64,000 bases of DNA from Nonomuraea gerenzanensis (GCF_020215645.1 NZ_CP084058.1:8370001-8434000); one strand, 5' to 3'. Counted from the stretch's first letter, positions 33,512 through 41,842 are shown. Translations and numbers: made by a program. The notes: a model not told the origin generated them from the sequence alone.

Positions 33512-35719
33512 ATGACCGAGGCGCATGGGGTGATGATCAGGCTGGCCGGATCCTTCACGGTCGAGCGGAACGGGGTGCCCTACCCCCGCGGAGCCGTCGG
33601 CGGCAAGGCGCGGGCGCTGCTCAAACTGCTCGCGGCCGAGCGGGGCGCGGTGCTCGCCGCCGACCGCATCGCCGAGGAGCTGTGGCCGTGCGGCGGGCCC
33701 AAACAGCCGGTGCAGAACGTGGCGACGCTGGTCAGCAGGCTACGCGGGATGCTCGGGACCGGGATCGTGACCGGCGGGCGGACCGGCTACCGGCTGGGCG
33801 GTGCGCCCGGCGTCCTGGTCGACCTGGACCTGGCAGCCGAGCTTGTCGCCGAGGCGGAAGGCTGCCTGGCGGCCGGGGAGCCCGCGCTGGCCGGCGCCGC
33901 CGCGGGGCGGGCGGTGGAGCTGCTGCACGACGGCCTGGTGCTGGGCGGCGAGCCGGACGCGCGGTGGGTGGCGGCGGCCAGGGACGAGGCGGCCGGGCTG
34001 GTCCGGCGGGCCCGGCACGCCGCCGCCCGTTCGGGGCTGCGGACCGCCGACCCCGCCAGAGCACGGCGTGCGGCCGAGGCGGCGGTGCGGGCGGATCCGT
34101 TCGACGAAGTGGCGTACCGGTTGCTGATGCGGGCGCATGCGGCGGCGGGCGAGCCGGCCAAGGCGCTGCTGGCCTACGAGCGGCTGCGGAGCCGGCTGGT
34201 GGCCGAGCTCGGGACGGATCCGGCGGCCGAGACACGGGCCGTGCACCTCGCCGTCCTGCGCGAGCAGCCCACCACCGGGACGCGGCCGGTTCCGCAGGAG
34301 GAGCCCATCGTCAGCACACGGGCGGTTCCGCAGGAGGAGCCCACCGCCGGAACGCGGGTCGCGTCTCAGGCTGTCCTGCGCGAGCAGCCCAGCGCTGGAA
34401 CGCGCGCAGTTCAGCGGGGAGAGCCCACCACCGGGACGCGCGCGGCACTGCGGCGGAAGCCCGCCGCCGGCACTCGGGCAGCCCTGCGGGAGGGGCGGCC
34501 GGCCGGTGCGCGGGCCGTGTCCTGGGGGGACGGGCTGGTGGGGCGGGCCGGGGAGCTGGCGTCGATCTCCGGGGCCTGGGGGCGGGCCGTGTCGGGGTGC
34601 ACCGGGGTGTTGCTGATCGCCGGAGAGGCGGGGATCGGCAAGTCGCGGCTGGCCGCCGAGGCCGAGCGGATGGCGGGCGCGACGGGCGGGGCCGTGCTGC
34701 GGGCTCGCTGTCATGAGATCGAGCGGGCGCTGTTCCTGCAGCCGTTCGTGGACGCGCTGCGGCCTCGCGTCACGCACCTGGCAGGGGACGTGTTGCGCGG
34801 GCTGACCGGTGACTGGGCGTCGGCGCTGGAGTCGCTGGTGCGGGGGCGGACCATGGAGCGCCGGTACGCGTACGAGGCCGTGACCGCGTTCCTGCGTGCG
34901 CTGGCCGCTCGCGAGCCGGTGCTGCTGGTCCTGGAGGATCTGCACGCGGCCGGGGCTGCCACGGTCGAGCTGGTGCACTACCTGGCCAGGAGGGTGTCCG
35001 GGGTGCGGCTGCTGGTCGTCGCTACGGCGCTCGCTGGGGAGGCTGGGGTGGTCGAGGGGTTGTGCGGGGTGGTGGAGGTGGTGCGTCCGGGGCCGTTGTC
35101 GGCGGGGGCGGTGCTGGAGCTGGCGGGGGACGGGGAGCTGGCGGAGGAGGTGTACCGCCGTACGGGAGGGCAGCCGCAGCTGGTCGCCGCGCTGCTGGCC
35201 GACTCCGGGATGGGCGGAGGGGAGCGGCAGGTGACTGCCGACGGGTTGGTGGTGGCAAGCGAATCAGTGGCGGGCGGGCCGATGGCGGGCGGGCCGATGG
35301 CGGGCGGGGCGATCGCGGGCGGGCCGATCGCGGGCGGGGCGGTTTCCGAGGAGGTGCGGGCGATCGTGCTGGGGCGCTTGCGGGGGTTGGGGGAGCCGGT
35401 GATGCGGGTGTTGCGGGCGGCGAGCGTGGTGCGCGGGCCGTTCGATCCCGGGCTGCTCGGCGAGGTGCTCGGGCTGCCGCCGCAGGAGGTGGCAGGTCGG
35501 TGCGAGCGGGCCCTGGGCAGGGGGCTGCTGGTGGTGCGCGGTTGTGCGTACGAGTTCGCGGACGCACTGACCCGGCACGTCCTGTACGCCACGACCCCCG
35601 CCCCCACCCGCGCTGTCTACGAGCGCCGCGTCACGGGTGAGGAGGCTCAGGGCCAGATCTTGGCTTCGGCCTCGAACACCGCGGCATCGCTCTCCACGGG
35701 CAGCACGCACATCAGGTGA
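33512..35719 (+). CDS. BTAD/SARP-like regulator with ATPase domain, C-terminally truncated
   Basis: A 735-residue regulator. Residues 1-95 form an OmpR-like winged helix (VMIRLAGSFTVERNGVPYPR ... LAADRIAEELWP, VATLVSRLRGML), then a BTAD helical domain to about 245. A linker of 12-residue repeats leads to an ATPase: Walker A LLIAGEAGIGKSRLAAEAER and Walker B-like PVLLVLEDLHAAG. The protein stops soon after DALTRHVLYATTPAPTRAVY, where relatives continue with several hundred TPR residues. The last 25 codons run antisense over a VOC relic, so the true 3' part was lost. ATG 33512 follows GGGAG. It may once have controlled the neighbouring lanthipeptide genes. Confidence 0.85.
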   Translation: MTEAHGVMIRLAGSFTVERNGVPYPRGAVGGKARALLKLLAAERGAVLAADRIAEELWPCGGPKQPVQNVATLVSRLRGMLGTGIVTGGRTGYRLGGAPGVLVDLDLAAELVAEAEGCLAAGEPALAGAAAGRAVELLHDGLVLGGEPDARWVAAARDEAAGLVRRARHAAARSGLRTADPARARRAAEAAVRADPFDEVAYRLLMRAHAAAGEPAKALLAYERLRSRLVAELGTDPAAETRAVHLAVLREQPTTGTRPVPQEEPIVSTRAVPQEEPTAGTRVASQAVLREQPSAGTRAVQRGEPTTGTRAALRRKPAAGTRAALREGRPAGARAVSWGDGLVGRAGELASISGAWGRAVSGCTGVLLIAGEAGIGKSRLAAEAERMAGATGGAVLRARCHEIERALFLQPFVDALRPRVTHLAGDVLRGLTGDWASALESLVRGRTMERRYAYEAVTAFLRALAAREPVLLVLEDLHAAGAATVELVHYLARRVSGVRLLVVATALAGEAGVVEGLCGVVEVVRPGPLSAGAVLELAGDGELAEEVYRRTGGQPQLVAALLADSGMGGGERQVTADGLVVASESVAGGPMAGGPMAGGAIAGGPIAGGAVSEEVRAIVLGRLRGLGEPVMRVLRAASVVRGPFDPGLLGEVLGLPPQEVAGRCERALGRGLLVVRGCAYEFADALTRHVLYATTPAPTRAVYERRVTGEEAQGQILASASNTAASLSTGSTHIR
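34259..34530 (+). repeat. 36-bp repeat coding 12-residue linker units
   Basis: Seven units follow the pattern (E/K)P-T-x-G-TRA-x-x-x-(E/R), for example EPTTGTRAALRR and KPAAGTRAALRE. They join the BTAD and ATPase domains. One unit has a 4-residue insertion. Confidence 0.85.
35268..35345 (+). repeat. 15-bp repeat coding (M/I)AGGP units
   Basis: VAGGP-MAGGP-MAGGA-IAGGP-IAGGA in the ATPase part of the regulator, encoded by repeated gcgggcgggccgatg-like units. Confidence 0.85.
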
Positions 35720-35826
35720 CCGCCCGGGGCGCGCAGGACACGGCACTCCAGCCACCGCGACACTTCGACGGCCCCGAGGCCGATCAGCCGGCGGGTCTCC
35801 GCCTCCACATCGTCGGTCTCGATGTC
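35647..35826 (-). pseudogene. VOC/glyoxalase-family C-terminal remnant
   Basis: The minus strand reads DIETDDVEAETRRLIGLGAV, EVSRWLECRVLRAPGGHLMC and VLPVESDAAVFEAEAKIWP then stop. This is the end of a glyoxalase-like protein of the type with WLECRVLRxPGGHLMCVLPV. The N-terminal half is missing, replaced by the end of lanM, which overlaps it in another frame. It also overlaps the tail of the BTAD regulator on the other strand. Confidence 0.7.
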
Positions 35827-38800
35827 GGGTGGGCGGGGCCGGGGTCCGGGAGGAGCACGGATGGCAGGGTGCTGTCCGGGTGCATGCGGAGGAGTTGATA
35901 GGCCACGCCGCCGAGGCCGGGGAGGAGGCTGGGCGGGAAGGCGTCTCTGGCGAAGCCGCTGACCGGGCCGTGCTCCTCCAGGCTGGAGAGCACGTGGGCG
36001 TCGAGGCGGTGGCGGTCGAGGCCCGGGGCGGCAAGGCCGCGGGTGATCGCGTGGTCGAGCAGTTCCCAGGCGCCGAGGTCGCCGTGGCAGAGCGTGTGGT
36101 TCCAGCCCAGGCCGTCGGTGTGGCATGCCGTGGCCGCCCGGCGCAGCACGTCGGACCAGCGTGGGTCGCCGTTCATGAGGTCGGCTGCGGCGATGCCGAT
36201 GCCGGCGGCGCCGTGGCACCAGGCCGCTGCGGTGTCGTTCTCCTGGCGGATGTCGAGCCAGCCCTCCTTGTCCAGGGCGTACAGGGTCTCCTCGTGGGCG
36301 AACGCGGCCTCGGCCGTCGCGGCGAACGTCGCGTCACCGGTGGTCTCGGCGAGCCGGGAGAGCGCCCAGCCGATGCCGGTGACGCCGTGGGCCAGGCCGC
36401 CGAGGCCGTCGGGGAAGCCGGGGTTCTCCCACCAGGCGGTGCCGTCTCCGGTTCGGGCCCGCGCGACCAGGTGCCGGCCGATGGCGATGGCCAGTTCCTC
36501 GGCCTCTTCATCGGCGTGGTGGTCGCGGTGCTCGGCCAGCCGCAGCAGCGGCACCACCGCACCCGCCATCCCGGCGACCAGGTCAAGCCGCACGTCGTCG
36601 GTCACGGCGATATCGGCCGGGTCGGTGCCGGTGGACGAGACGCCGGTGGGCGAAGAGCCCCTGGCCGCCGTACCCCTGAGCGCCGCAGCGATCTCCGGCA
36701 CAAGGCCGGCCGCGCGAGCACACGCCTCATGCCGTCCGACCGCCCCCAGTCTGTGCAGCAGCAACCACCCCCAGATCCGCGACCCCAGCCCCAGATACCC
36801 ACCCACCGGATCAGGACGCAGCCGCCCACCGGGCTCCACCGGATGCTCCGCCGCCCGGTCCTCGGCCGTGCGCATGGTCCGCAGCACGTCCGTCAGCAGC
36901 GGGCGCAGCCCGGGGACCGGGTCCGCCCTGCCGCGTTCCGTTTCGTGCTGGTAGGCCGCCAGCAGCACCGCCACGCCGCCGATCCCGCCGTACAGGTCGA
37001 GGCCGAGCGGCAGGACCGCCCAGCCGGTGCGGTTCAGCACGGGGGCGATCCAGGTGGCGGTGCCGTCCTCGGCGCGGATGGCGGAGGCGGCCAGCTTGCG
37101 CATCATGCCGGCGGCCAGCCGCCTGCGGCGGCCGTCCAGGTCGTGGTGGGCCGGCTTGGACGGGAGCAGGCGGCGCTCGTCCGGCAGCCAGCCCTCGTTC
37201 AGATACGCGCTGACCAGCGCGCACTGGATGACCTGCCGGTCCAGGGACAGGTCGGCGGCCCGCCACCGGCCCAGCGCCGCCTCGACCAGATCCTCCTGGC
37301 AGCCCCATGTGGTGCCGCGCGGCCCGGTGAGCCGTCCCTTGCGCGGCGTGGTGGCGAAGAACGGCACGTCGCCGTCCAGCAGCTCCTCGATCTCCGCCGC
37401 GATCACGGCCGGGTCGTCGGGCCGGCCGGGCAGGCTGGCCGCCTGCCTGGCGAGCAGGGAGGCGGCACGGCGGCGGGCGGCGGGCTCGTCGTGCAGCGCG
37501 CGCGGGTGCCAGAGCATGCGGCCCAGCTCCGCGTAGGTCTCGGTCGAGCGCGGCACGACGCGGATCGGCAGGTCCCCGAACTCCGCCACCAGTGGCTCCA
37601 GCTCCCCCGCGCGGTCCATCCGCCGCAGCCGCTCCGACAGCCCGGTGAAGCCGGCGACGACCTCGTCCCAGTACGCGCCCAGCACCGGCTCGGGGCTGGG
37701 ATGGTTGACCGCGGCCGGGACCGGCACCTCGGCATGCTCGATCCTGGCCGCATCGGTGCCGGCGTCCACGATGACGGGCACCTTGGGGACGGGCTGCTGG
37801 CCGGGCAGCGAGCCGATGGCGGAGGTGTCCACGCCGCGCCAGCCGAGTGCCAGGCCGCGGCCCGGCAGCAGGCCGGTGCCCAGCACGGAGCCGCCGACCA
37901 GGAGCGCGGCCCGGTCGGGAGCCAGGCCGTACCCGGTGGGGCGGAACGTGGGGCGCGGGGTGAAGAGGGTCTCGCAGTCGACCACGGTGGGCACGGGGCC
38001 GGCGGCGACGAGGTTCTCGGCGTGCAGGTCGCTGCCGCCGAGCAGCCGCATGACGGCCAGCCAGTGGCCGAGGTTGCGGTAGAACAGGCGCAGCTCCCGC
38101 TCGCCGTCGCAGTAACGGTGCTCGACGTGCCTGGCCCAGCCGTAGCCGTCGCGGGGGACGACGTCGGGGACCGCGATCCTGGCGTGCGCGGGCTCGTCCT
38201 GGAGGACGGCCGCCAGCAGGCGGGCGAGGGCGACGTCCACGGCCACGGAGCGCGGTTTGTAGACGGCGACGCCGGAGGCGCAGGCCAGCATGGCGACGGT
38301 CTGACCGCCGCGGTGGCTGTCACCGGCGCCGAACGACAGCGCGATGAGCTCCCCCGTATCGCCGATACCGGTGAGCACTCCCGTGCCACCGCCGGTGAGC
38401 TCCCCCGTGCCACCGCCGGTGAGCTCTCGCGTACCGCCGCCGTCCGTGAGCGGGGCGAGGGCGTGGCGGTCGGCGGCGAAGCGGGCGGCCAGGCTGAGCG
38501 CCGCCGCGCACCTGCCCGCGATCAGCCGCTCCAGGCGGGGCAGCAGGGTCGGGTAGTGCTCGCCGAGCGAGTCCCAGTACGCCCGGGTGGACGCCCGCGC
38601 CTCCCACTCCTGCCAGCGCGCCCGCGGATCGGGCCCGGTCAGCCTGCCGGTGATCCTGGCGGCGTTCAGCTCCAGGAGCAGGACCCGGTTGGTCTTGAGC
38701 CGCACCGTCTCCAGCGCGGACGCCCCGGCGGCGGCCCGGACGATCTCGCGTTCCGCCTCCGACAGGCCGCCGATCCGGCCGAGCTGGGCCGCGAGCCCGG

Positions 38801-38843
38801 CCAGAGCCGGTTCGAGCAGGCAGCCCAGCACGGTGGCGCTCAT
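35784..38843 (-). CDS. lanM: class II lanthipeptide synthetase LanM
   Basis: A 1019-residue bifunctional enzyme. The N-terminal dehydratase (DUF4135) has GDSHRGGQTVAMLACASGVA, VYKPRS, LGGSDLHAENLVA and TVVDCETLFTPRPTF, the kinase-like active-site motifs that phosphorylate and eliminate Ser/Thr. The C-terminal cyclase has the zinc ligands in AAWCHGAAGIG and TLCHGDLGAWELLDHA, plus GLAHGVTGIGWALSRLAETT. Together they would make Dha/Dhb residues and (methyl)lanthionine rings in LanA. ATG 38843 follows AAGGACGCG; ATG 38858 is a second option. It starts just after the precursor gene stop, so the two are coupled. No LanT, protease or immunity gene adjoins. Confidence 0.95.
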   Translation of the reverse strand: MSATVLGCLLEPALAGLAAQLGRIGGLSEAEREIVRAAAGASALETVRLKTNRVLLLELNAARITGRLTGPDPRARWQEWEARASTRAYWDSLGEHYPTLLPRLERLIAGRCAAALSLAARFAADRHALAPLTDGGGTRELTGGGTGELTGGGTGVLTGIGDTGELIALSFGAGDSHRGGQTVAMLACASGVAVYKPRSVAVDVALARLLAAVLQDEPAHARIAVPDVVPRDGYGWARHVEHRYCDGERELRLFYRNLGHWLAVMRLLGGSDLHAENLVAAGPVPTVVDCETLFTPRPTFRPTGYGLAPDRAALLVGGSVLGTGLLPGRGLALGWRGVDTSAIGSLPGQQPVPKVPVIVDAGTDAARIEHAEVPVPAAVNHPSPEPVLGAYWDEVVAGFTGLSERLRRMDRAGELEPLVAEFGDLPIRVVPRSTETYAELGRMLWHPRALHDEPAARRRAASLLARQAASLPGRPDDPAVIAAEIEELLDGDVPFFATTPRKGRLTGPRGTTWGCQEDLVEAALGRWRAADLSLDRQVIQCALVSAYLNEGWLPDERRLLPSKPAHHDLDGRRRRLAAGMMRKLAASAIRAEDGTATWIAPVLNRTGWAVLPLGLDLYGGIGGVAVLLAAYQHETERGRADPVPGLRPLLTDVLRTMRTAEDRAAEHPVEPGGRLRPDPVGGYLGLGSRIWGWLLLHRLGAVGRHEACARAAGLVPEIAAALRGTAARGSSPTGVSSTGTDPADIAVTDDVRLDLVAGMAGAVVPLLRLAEHRDHHADEEAEELAIAIGRHLVARARTGDGTAWWENPGFPDGLGGLAHGVTGIGWALSRLAETTGDATFAATAEAAFAHEETLYALDKEGWLDIRQENDTAAAWCHGAAGIGIAAADLMNGDPRWSDVLRRAATACHTDGLGWNHTLCHGDLGAWELLDHAITRGLAAPGLDRHRLDAHVLSSLEEHGPVSGFARDAFPPSLLPGLGGVAYQLLRMHPDSTLPSVLLPDPGPAHPTSRPTMWRRRPAG
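38342..38450 (-). repeat. 24-bp repeat coding GGGT(R/G)ELT units inside LanM
   Basis: The dehydratase domain contains DGGGTRELT-GGGTGELT-GGGTGVLT-GIGDTGELI, an in-frame expansion just before the conserved GDSHRGGQT. It probably forms a surface loop. Confidence 0.85.
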
Positions 38844-38864
38844 CGCGTCCTTGTGCATGTCGGC

Positions 38865-39101
38865 TCAGCAGCAGACCCGCGGGCGGGAGTCGGTGCACAC
38901 CGTGCCGCAGACCGTGATCGCGGCGGGCTGCGCGCCGGCCTCCGCGGAGCCGAGGATCGCCTCCATCGTGATGTCGGACTCGGCGTAGTCGCCGCCGGCG
39001 AAGAGCGGTCCGGCGGGGCTGTCCCAGCCCTCGACGGGCCCGGCGGTGCCGCGCCATCCGGCCACGATCCGCTCGGCCAGTTCGGCGGTCAGGTTGGCCA
39101 T
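38865..39101 (-). CDS. lanA: class II lanthipeptide precursor peptide
   Basis: A 78-residue peptide with an acidic helical leader (MANLTAELAERIVAGWRGTA ... GDYAESDITMEAIL) and a Cys-rich end AITVCGTVCTDSRPRVCC. Cys 65, 69, 77 and 78 face Thr 63, Thr 67, Thr 70 and Ser 72, an exact 4:4 match for four rings. Leader removal may be after the small-residue segment GSAEAGAQPA; the site is inferred. ATG 39101 is preceded by AAGGAAG. The stop lies only a few bases before lanM. The two adjacent C-terminal Cys and the TVCGTVC motif set it apart from the mersacidin and cinnamycin cores that I know. Confidence 0.9.
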   Translation of the reverse strand: MANLTAELAERIVAGWRGTAGPVEGWDSPAGPLFAGGDYAESDITMEAILGSAEAGAQPAAITVCGTVCTDSRPRVCC

Positions 39102-39172
39102 GTCTTCTTCCCTTCTGCGATCCGGCCCGTATCCGGTCGGGCCGGTCGATTCCGGATGTTGCCAGCCGGCGT

Positions 39173-39232
39173 TGCGCATCCATTGCACTGGGAGTTATGT
39201 CGCCTTGTGCGAAGTTTTGGAATTGATGCGCA
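39173..39232. promoter_or_regulatory. inverted repeat in the lanA / channel divergent promoter
   Basis: TGCGCATC (39173-39180) and GATGCGCA (39225-39232) are 8-base inverted arms 44 bases apart in the gap between lanA and the divergent channel gene. Candidate operator arms; weak evidence. Confidence 0.25.
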
Positions 39233-39289
39233 CATAGAGCGTTTTGGGGCGGGTAGCGCCGATGCATTGGCTCCTCGGAGGAGGAAACC

Positions 39290-40075
39290 GTGGATATCAA
39301 CATCGGCCAGGGCCTTTCAGACGCCTGGCGGCAAATAGCGACGTTCGTCCCGAAGCTGATCGCGTTCCTGGTGATCCTGCTCATCGGGTGGATCGTGGCC
39401 AAGGCACTGGAGAAGATCGTCGACAAGGTGCTCGAACGCGTCGGCTTCGACCGCGCGGTGGAGCGCAGCGGCGTGCGCCGTTGGCTGGAGCGGAGCAAGT
39501 ACGACGCCAGCAGCCTGCTCGCGAAGATCGTCTTCTATGCGATCCTGCTGGTCACCCTGCAGATAGCCTTCAACGTCTTCGGCCCCAACCCGGTCTCGGC
39601 ACTGCTGGCCGGCGTGGTGGGCTGGCTGCCCAAGGCACTCGTCGCCATCGTGATCATCGTGGTGGCCGGGGCCGTGGCCAAGGGCGTCAAGGACATCGTG
39701 AGCGGGATGCTCGGCGGGCTGTCGTACGGCCACTGGGTGGCGACCGCGGCGGCCGTGTTCATCTGGGCGCTGGGCATCATCGCGGCGTTGAACCAGATCG
39801 GCGTGGCCACCACCGTGACGACGCCGGTGCTGATCACGGTGCTCGCCACGATCGGGGCGATCGCGGCGATCGGCATCGGGGGCGGGCTCGTGCGGCCCAT
39901 GCAGCAGCGGTGGGAGCGCTGGCTGGGGCGGATCGAGCAGGAGGCTCCGCAGGCCAGGGCGCACGCCGAGGCGTACCAGCGGGGGCGTGCGGACGCCCGG
40001 GCCATGACGGAGGAGACGGCGCCGATCAGGACGTCGCCCGGCGGGGCGCACCGCTCCGACATGCCTCCCGGCTGA
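39290..40075 (+). CDS. small MscS-like membrane channel protein
   Basis: A 261-residue protein with hydrophobic segments at VPKLIAFLVILLIGWIVAKA, KIVFYAILLVTLQIAFNVF, WLPKALVAIVIIVVAGAVAK, ATAAAVFIWALGIIAALNQI and VLITVLATIGAIAAIGIGGG. Repeats like ALEKIVDKVLERVGFDRAVE and the arrangement match TM-helix-repeat channel proteins (CmpX-like) related to MscS but lacking its C-terminal beta domain. The tail is hydrophilic. GTG 39290 follows GGAGGAGG at 5 bases. It is divergent from lanA; a role in lantibiotic immunity is possible but unsupported. A strong terminator follows. Confidence 0.82.
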   Translation: MDINIGQGLSDAWRQIATFVPKLIAFLVILLIGWIVAKALEKIVDKVLERVGFDRAVERSGVRRWLERSKYDASSLLAKIVFYAILLVTLQIAFNVFGPNPVSALLAGVVGWLPKALVAIVIIVVAGAVAKGVKDIVSGMLGGLSYGHWVATAAAVFIWALGIIAALNQIGVATTVTTPVLITVLATIGAIAAIGIGGGLVRPMQQRWERWLGRIEQEAPQARAHAEAYQRGRADARAMTEETAPIRTSPGGAHRSDMPPG

Positions 40076-40082
40076 GCACCGG

Positions 40083-40110
40083 ACCCGGGCGCGTCACCGC
40101 GCCCGGGTCT
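40083..40110 (+). terminator. intrinsic terminator of the channel gene
   Basis: ACCCGGGCGCG-tcac-CGCGCCCGGGT, an 11-bp perfect stem with a 4-base loop, then CTTC. The tail is only moderately T-rich. Confidence 0.7.
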
Positions 40111-40150
40111 TCAAGTGCGTGCAGCTGGACGGGCTGGTGCTCCCGAAGGG

Positions 40151-40270
40151 CCGCCGGTCAGGCCGGGGCTCCCACAGATGCGGCCGGTCAGGCCGGGGCT
40201 CCCGAAGGTGCCGCCGCTCAGGCCGGGGCTCCCGCAGATGCGGCCGGTCGGGCCGAGGGCTTGCGTGGGT
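40151..40270. repeat. 30-bp tandem repeat between two convergent genes
   Basis: Three well-conserved 30-base units (cnnccggtcaggccggggct plus ccc(a/g)nag(a/g)tg) at 40151, 40181 and 40211, with diverged copies on each side. The gap holds no gene I can support; a minus-strand frame through it codes GSPGLTGRIC-type decapeptides without a ribosome site. Confidence 0.85.
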
Positions 40271-40280
40271 GCGGGGCCGG

Positions 40281-40592
40281 TCAGGCGGGGTGGCCGTCGG
40301 CCAGGAGGTCGAGCTCGCGGGTCAGCCAGCACACCGCCGTCAGCCGCAGCGACGGCGCGTCAGGCTCGCCGGTGAAGGCCCAGCCGCGGTGCCGCAGCTC
40401 GTCGAGGAAGCCCAGCAGGTAGTCGCCGAGCGTCTCCCGGTCGAGCGGGATGGCGTCACGCAGCACCGCCGCGTGCTGGTCGACCGCGGCCACCAGCCCC
40501 GGGTCGCCGTCCATCCGGGCGAGCTGGGAGTCACCCAGGGCGTGCATGAGCCAGCGCAGGGGCGAAGCCGCCCATCCCTCCTCGAAGACCAC
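40281..40592 (-). CDS. conserved hypothetical protein (about 100 residues)
   Basis: A 103-residue protein (MVFEEGWAASPLRWLMHALG ... RETLGDYLLGFLDELRHRGW ... LRLTAVCWLTRELDLLADGH) rich in helices and Trp. The style resembles short actinobacterial DUF6401-like proteins, but I am not certain. It lies 28 bases from pobA, whose stop it faces in tandem order on the same strand (pobA is downstream in transcription from 41783 to 40620, then this gene starts at 40592). It could therefore be co-transcribed with pobA. Confidence 0.65.
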   Translation of the reverse strand: MVFEEGWAASPLRWLMHALGDSQLARMDGDPGLVAAVDQHAAVLRDAIPLDRETLGDYLLGFLDELRHRGWAFTGEPDAPSLRLTAVCWLTRELDLLADGHPA

Positions 40593-40619
40593 GCGCCAAG
40601 GTTAAGGCATCCTCCGAGG

Positions 40620-41783
40620 TCATCGGTCGAACGGCAGGCCGACGTAGTTCTCGGCCAGCGTCGTGGCCGCCGCCTCGGAGGAGGTCACGTAGTCGAGGTA
40701 GGAGAGCTGCAGCCGCCGCGCGTACGGGTCGTCCTCCTCGAACGTGTGCAGCAGCGTCGTCATCCACCACGAGAAGTGCTGCGCCCGCCACACCCGCTTC
40801 AGGCACGCCTGTGAGTACCCGTCGAGCAGCTCGGTGGAGCCGCTGCCGAAGTAGGCGGCCAGCGCCTCGGTCAGCACGCGCACGTCGGCCACGGCCAGGT
40901 TGAGCCCCTTGGCCCCGGTGGGCGGGACGATGTGGGCGGCGTCCCCCGCCAGGTAGAGCCGCCCGTACTGCATCGGCTCGGCCACGAACCCGCGCATCGG
41001 CGTGATGCCCCGCTCCATGATCTCGCCGGTGGCCAGCGCGAAGCCGGGCACGGTCTCCAGCCGGGTCTTCAGCTCGGCCCAGATCCGCTCGTCCGGCCAG
41101 TCCTCGATCCTGGCGTCGGCGGGAACCTGCAGGTAGAAGCGGCTGACGGTGGGCGAGCGCATGCTGTGCAGGGCGAAGCCGCGCTCGGTCCTGGCGTAGA
41201 TCAGCTCCTCCGACGAGGGCGCCACGCGGGCCAGGATGCCGAGCCAGGCGAAGGGATAGTCGCGCTCGAAGATGCTCAGCACGCCCTCGGGGATGGCCGG
41301 CCTGGACACCCCGTGGAAGCCGTCGCAGCCCGCGATCACGTCGCAGTCGAGCCGCTCGCCGCCGAACGTCACGTACGGCTGCGACTCCAGCGAGTGCAAC
41401 GCCACGTCCTCGACCTCGAACCGCACGTCCCCGCCCGCCGCCAGCCGGGCCGCGATCAGGTCCTTGACCACTTCCTGCTGCCCGTACACGGTGATGGCGC
41501 GGCCCGGCACCAGCTTCTCGAAGGCGATGCGGTGCCCCGCGCCGCCGTACCGCAGCTCGATGCCGTGGTGCGGCAGCCCCTCGCGCGACATCCGCTCGCC
41601 GACGCCGGCCTCCACCAGCGTGTCCACCGTGCCCTGCTCCAGCACGCCCGCGCGCACGCGCCGCTCGACGTAGTCGCGGCTGCGCTTCTCCAGCACCACC
41701 GAGGAGATGCCGCGCAGGTGGAGCAGGTGTGACAGGAGCAGGCCCGCGGGGCCCGCTCCGATGATCCCGACCTGAGTTCGCAT
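40620..41783 (-). CDS. pobA: 4-hydroxybenzoate 3-monooxygenase
   Basis: A 387-residue FAD monooxygenase converting 4-hydroxybenzoate to protocatechuate with NAD(P)H and oxygen. Visible are the FAD fingerprint VGIIGAGPAGLLLSHLLHLR (4-23), LEKRSRDYVERRVRAGVLEQ, the DG motif CDVIAGCDGFHG and the second FAD motif RLYLAGDAAHIVPPTGAKGL with NLAVADV. Length is standard for PobA (about 390). Start ATG 41783; the ribosome site is weak (GCTTCC). It is divergent from an IclR regulator with an 79-base gap that holds a palindrome. Protocatechuate ring-cleavage genes are not in the window. Confidence 0.95.
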   Translation of the reverse strand: MRTQVGIIGAGPAGLLLSHLLHLRGISSVVLEKRSRDYVERRVRAGVLEQGTVDTLVEAGVGERMSREGLPHHGIELRYGGAGHRIAFEKLVPGRAITVYGQQEVVKDLIAARLAAGGDVRFEVEDVALHSLESQPYVTFGGERLDCDVIAGCDGFHGVSRPAIPEGVLSIFERDYPFAWLGILARVAPSSEELIYARTERGFALHSMRSPTVSRFYLQVPADARIEDWPDERIWAELKTRLETVPGFALATGEIMERGITPMRGFVAEPMQYGRLYLAGDAAHIVPPTGAKGLNLAVADVRVLTEALAAYFGSGSTELLDGYSQACLKRVWRAQHFSWWMTTLLHTFEEDDPYARRLQLSYLDYVTSSEAAATTLAENYVGLPFDR

Positions 41784-41827
41784 GAAGGAAGCATCCAGCC
41801 TCGGCCTGGGTTTCGCCGAGAGCCCTC

Positions 41828-41842
41828 TTCCGCTCAGTGGAA
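41828..41842. promoter_or_regulatory. IclR-type operator candidate
   Basis: TTCCGCTCAGTGGAA is a partial palindrome (TTCC...GGAA arms, GC/GT inner mismatch) midway between pobA and the iclR-type gene. Size and position suit an IclR dimer site. Confidence 0.5.

Noticed and set aside
35637..39338. Plus-strand open frame of over 1200 codons opposite lanM
   Set aside because: It is the shadow of LanM and the precursor gene, which carry clear catalytic motifs.
33247..40270. Possible CRISPR arrays at the tandem repeats
   Set aside because: Repeats are directly adjacent or only diverged copies, with no unique spacers, and there are no cas genes.
40111..40332. Minus-strand 73-codon frame with decapeptide repeats
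   Set aside because: Lies over the non-coding 30-bp repeat and overlaps a better-supported gene end; no ribosome site.
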